A model generated the notes under the pieces. That model was not told where the DNA came from, did no database searches, and saw only the letters and a list, made by a program, of their open reading frames with translations. Below, piece after piece: positions 4,888 to 5,677 of a stretch of DNA of 5,677 nt; position 1 is the first letter of the stretch, and each line of letters begins with the position of its first letter. A program made the translations under genes and the position numbers. The DNA is from Clostridiales bacterium (lineage in GTDB: Bacteria > Bacillota > Clostridia > Saccharofermentanales > UBA5734), in the NCBI GenBank assembly GCA_003532195.1, contig DOFA01000073.1, forward strand, positions 1 through 5,677, read 5' to 3'.

Positions 4888-5677
4888 ATGCCTGAAACCA
4901 TACGGGTTTCAACACCCAGCCGACTTTGCCTTTTTGGCGAACACCAGGACTATTTGGGCCTGGAAGTCATTGCCGCGGCGATTGATCTGCGCTTCTGCGC
5001 CGCCGTGTCCCGCCGCAGCGACCGCCAGATCCGGATCGCTATCCGCGACAGCCGGCTGGACCGGCTCGATTCGGTTAATGAACAAAACCTGTATGAATAT
5101 GAAACCATTGATTTGACCAGGCCGATTGTATACGAAAAACGGCGCGATTATCTGAAAAGCTCAGTTCAGGTTCTGCTCAAAGCCGGTTATGAACTGCCGG
5201 GATTTGACATCCGCCTGGATTCAACAATTCCGATCGGTAAAGGCATGTGTTCATCCAGCACCATGGTTGTGGTTTTAATCAAGGCCTTGCTGGAAGGAAT
5301 TGGCGTTCCGGCCAGGGAGCAGCCCAGGCAGATCGCTGAACTGGCTTTCCAGGCTGAGGTTGCGGAGTTTCATGAACCCGGTGGGCGGATGGATCACTAT
5401 ACTTCGGCGCTTGGCGGCCTGGTGCATTTGGATTTTGGCGGCGATTTCCGGATCAGGCAGCTGGACACCCGCCTGAGTGGCTGTTTTCTCTTGTTCGACT
5501 CCCTGGAGCAAAAAGACACGACCCGCGTTCTCGCGGCGTCCAAGATCCCTGCTCAAGCTGCCCTGGCTGCCCTGGCGCCGTGGGGGATCAAAAGCGTGCG
5601 CGACTTCAGCTTCGATGAGTCGCGCCTCGACCTGTTAAAGCATCTTGATCCAATCCAGCAGCAGAAGCTGAAGGCCA
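4888..5677 (+). CDS. galactokinase-like GHMP sugar kinase, 5' part (cut by window end)
   Basis: 263 residues are visible from the ATG at 4888, with no stop before the window end; galactokinases are usually about 390-430 residues. Members phosphorylate a sugar or related alcohol with ATP. The N-terminal signature is SRLCLFGEHQDYLGL (11-25), aligning with GRVNLIGEHTDYNxG of galactokinase and keeping Arg12, Glu18, His19 and Asp21, the positions that contact sugar in GalK. The GHMP glycine/serine loop for ATP is PIGKGMCSSST (115-125). GGRMDHYTSALGG (165-177) aligns with CGIMDQFASALG and retains the presumed catalytic base Asp169. A DSL segment (204-206) stands where GalK has its third-strand DS/DT motif. 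The deviations (HQDY for HTDY, KGMCSSS for xGLSSSA, MDH for MDQ) mean it is not an orthodox GalK, so galactose is not assured and I give no symbol. The start is set by a strong SD. It is presumably cytoplasmic and close to the YhcH-family gene, which fits sugar catabolism. Confidence 0.88.
   Translation, partial: MPETIRVSTPSRLCLFGEHQDYLGLEVIAAAIDLRFCAAVSRRSDRQIRIAIRDSRLDRLDSVNEQNLYEYETIDLTRPIVYEKRRDYLKSSVQVLLKAGYELPGFDIRLDSTIPIGKGMCSSSTMVVVLIKALLEGIGVPAREQPRQIAELAFQAEVAEFHEPGGRMDHYTSALGGLVHLDFGGDFRIRQLDTRLSGCFLLFDSLEQKDTTRVLAASKIPAQAALAALAPWGIKSVRDFSFDESRLDLLKHLDPIQQQKLKA

Noticed and set aside
4757..5116. Alternative plus frame over the start of the GHMP kinase
   Set aside because: It overlaps a frame with clear GHMP motifs and a strong SD, and has no recognisable motif itself.

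Overview
The window looks like a stretch of chromosome from an endospore-type Firmicute, most likely a member of the Clostridia. The grounds are a TrmH/RlmB-type rRNA methyltransferase immediately followed by a SigH-type sigma factor (the yacO-yacP-sigH neighbourhood of Bacillota, here without a yacP-like gene), Firmicute-style Shine-Dalgarno sites (GGAGG, GAGGGGGG) and vegetative sigma-A-like promoters. Base composition is moderate (about half G+C by eye). The species cannot be named from this sequence. No rRNA, tRNA, CRISPR array, insertion sequence or phage gene was seen.

Layout. (1) Bases 1-1116, plus strand: the 3' part of an rlmB-like 23S rRNA methyltransferase gene, whose end consists of eight 12-nt tandem repeats, overlapping the start of a sigH-like sigma factor gene. 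(2) Bases 1109-2922, minus strand: a two-gene unit with a 7-bladed beta-propeller lactonase (6-phosphogluconolactonase/YkgB family) first and a tyrosine phosphatase of the HCxxGKDRTG family second. Its distal end overlaps the end of sigH by 8 bp, tail to tail. (3) Bases 2923-3127: a divergent regulatory region with a promoter for each side and an inverted repeat between them. (4) Bases 3128-4141, plus: a single-pass membrane protein with an external LytM/M23 domain that keeps the apparent zinc ligands but has lost both catalytic histidines. (5) Bases 4209-4661, plus: a YhcH/YjgK/YiaL-family protein (sugar anomerase type) with its own promoter and a probable terminator made of tandem UUCG hairpins. 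(6) Bases 4888 to the window end, plus: the N-terminal 263 residues of a galactokinase-like GHMP sugar kinase, cut off by the window edge.

How the genes may work together. rlmB and sigH are translation and regulation housekeeping genes and are probably cotranscribed. The lactonase, the YhcH-family protein and the GHMP kinase all point to carbohydrate handling, but they lie in separate transcription units, so a shared pathway is inference only. The LytM protein resembles in architecture the degenerate membrane-anchored LytM proteins (SpoIIQ-like) that act as structural or regulatory factors in envelope or spore biology. No convincing new multi-gene system is visible. The most unusual items are the repeat array that is open in all three frames and runs up to the sigH start codon, and the degenerate LytM domain.
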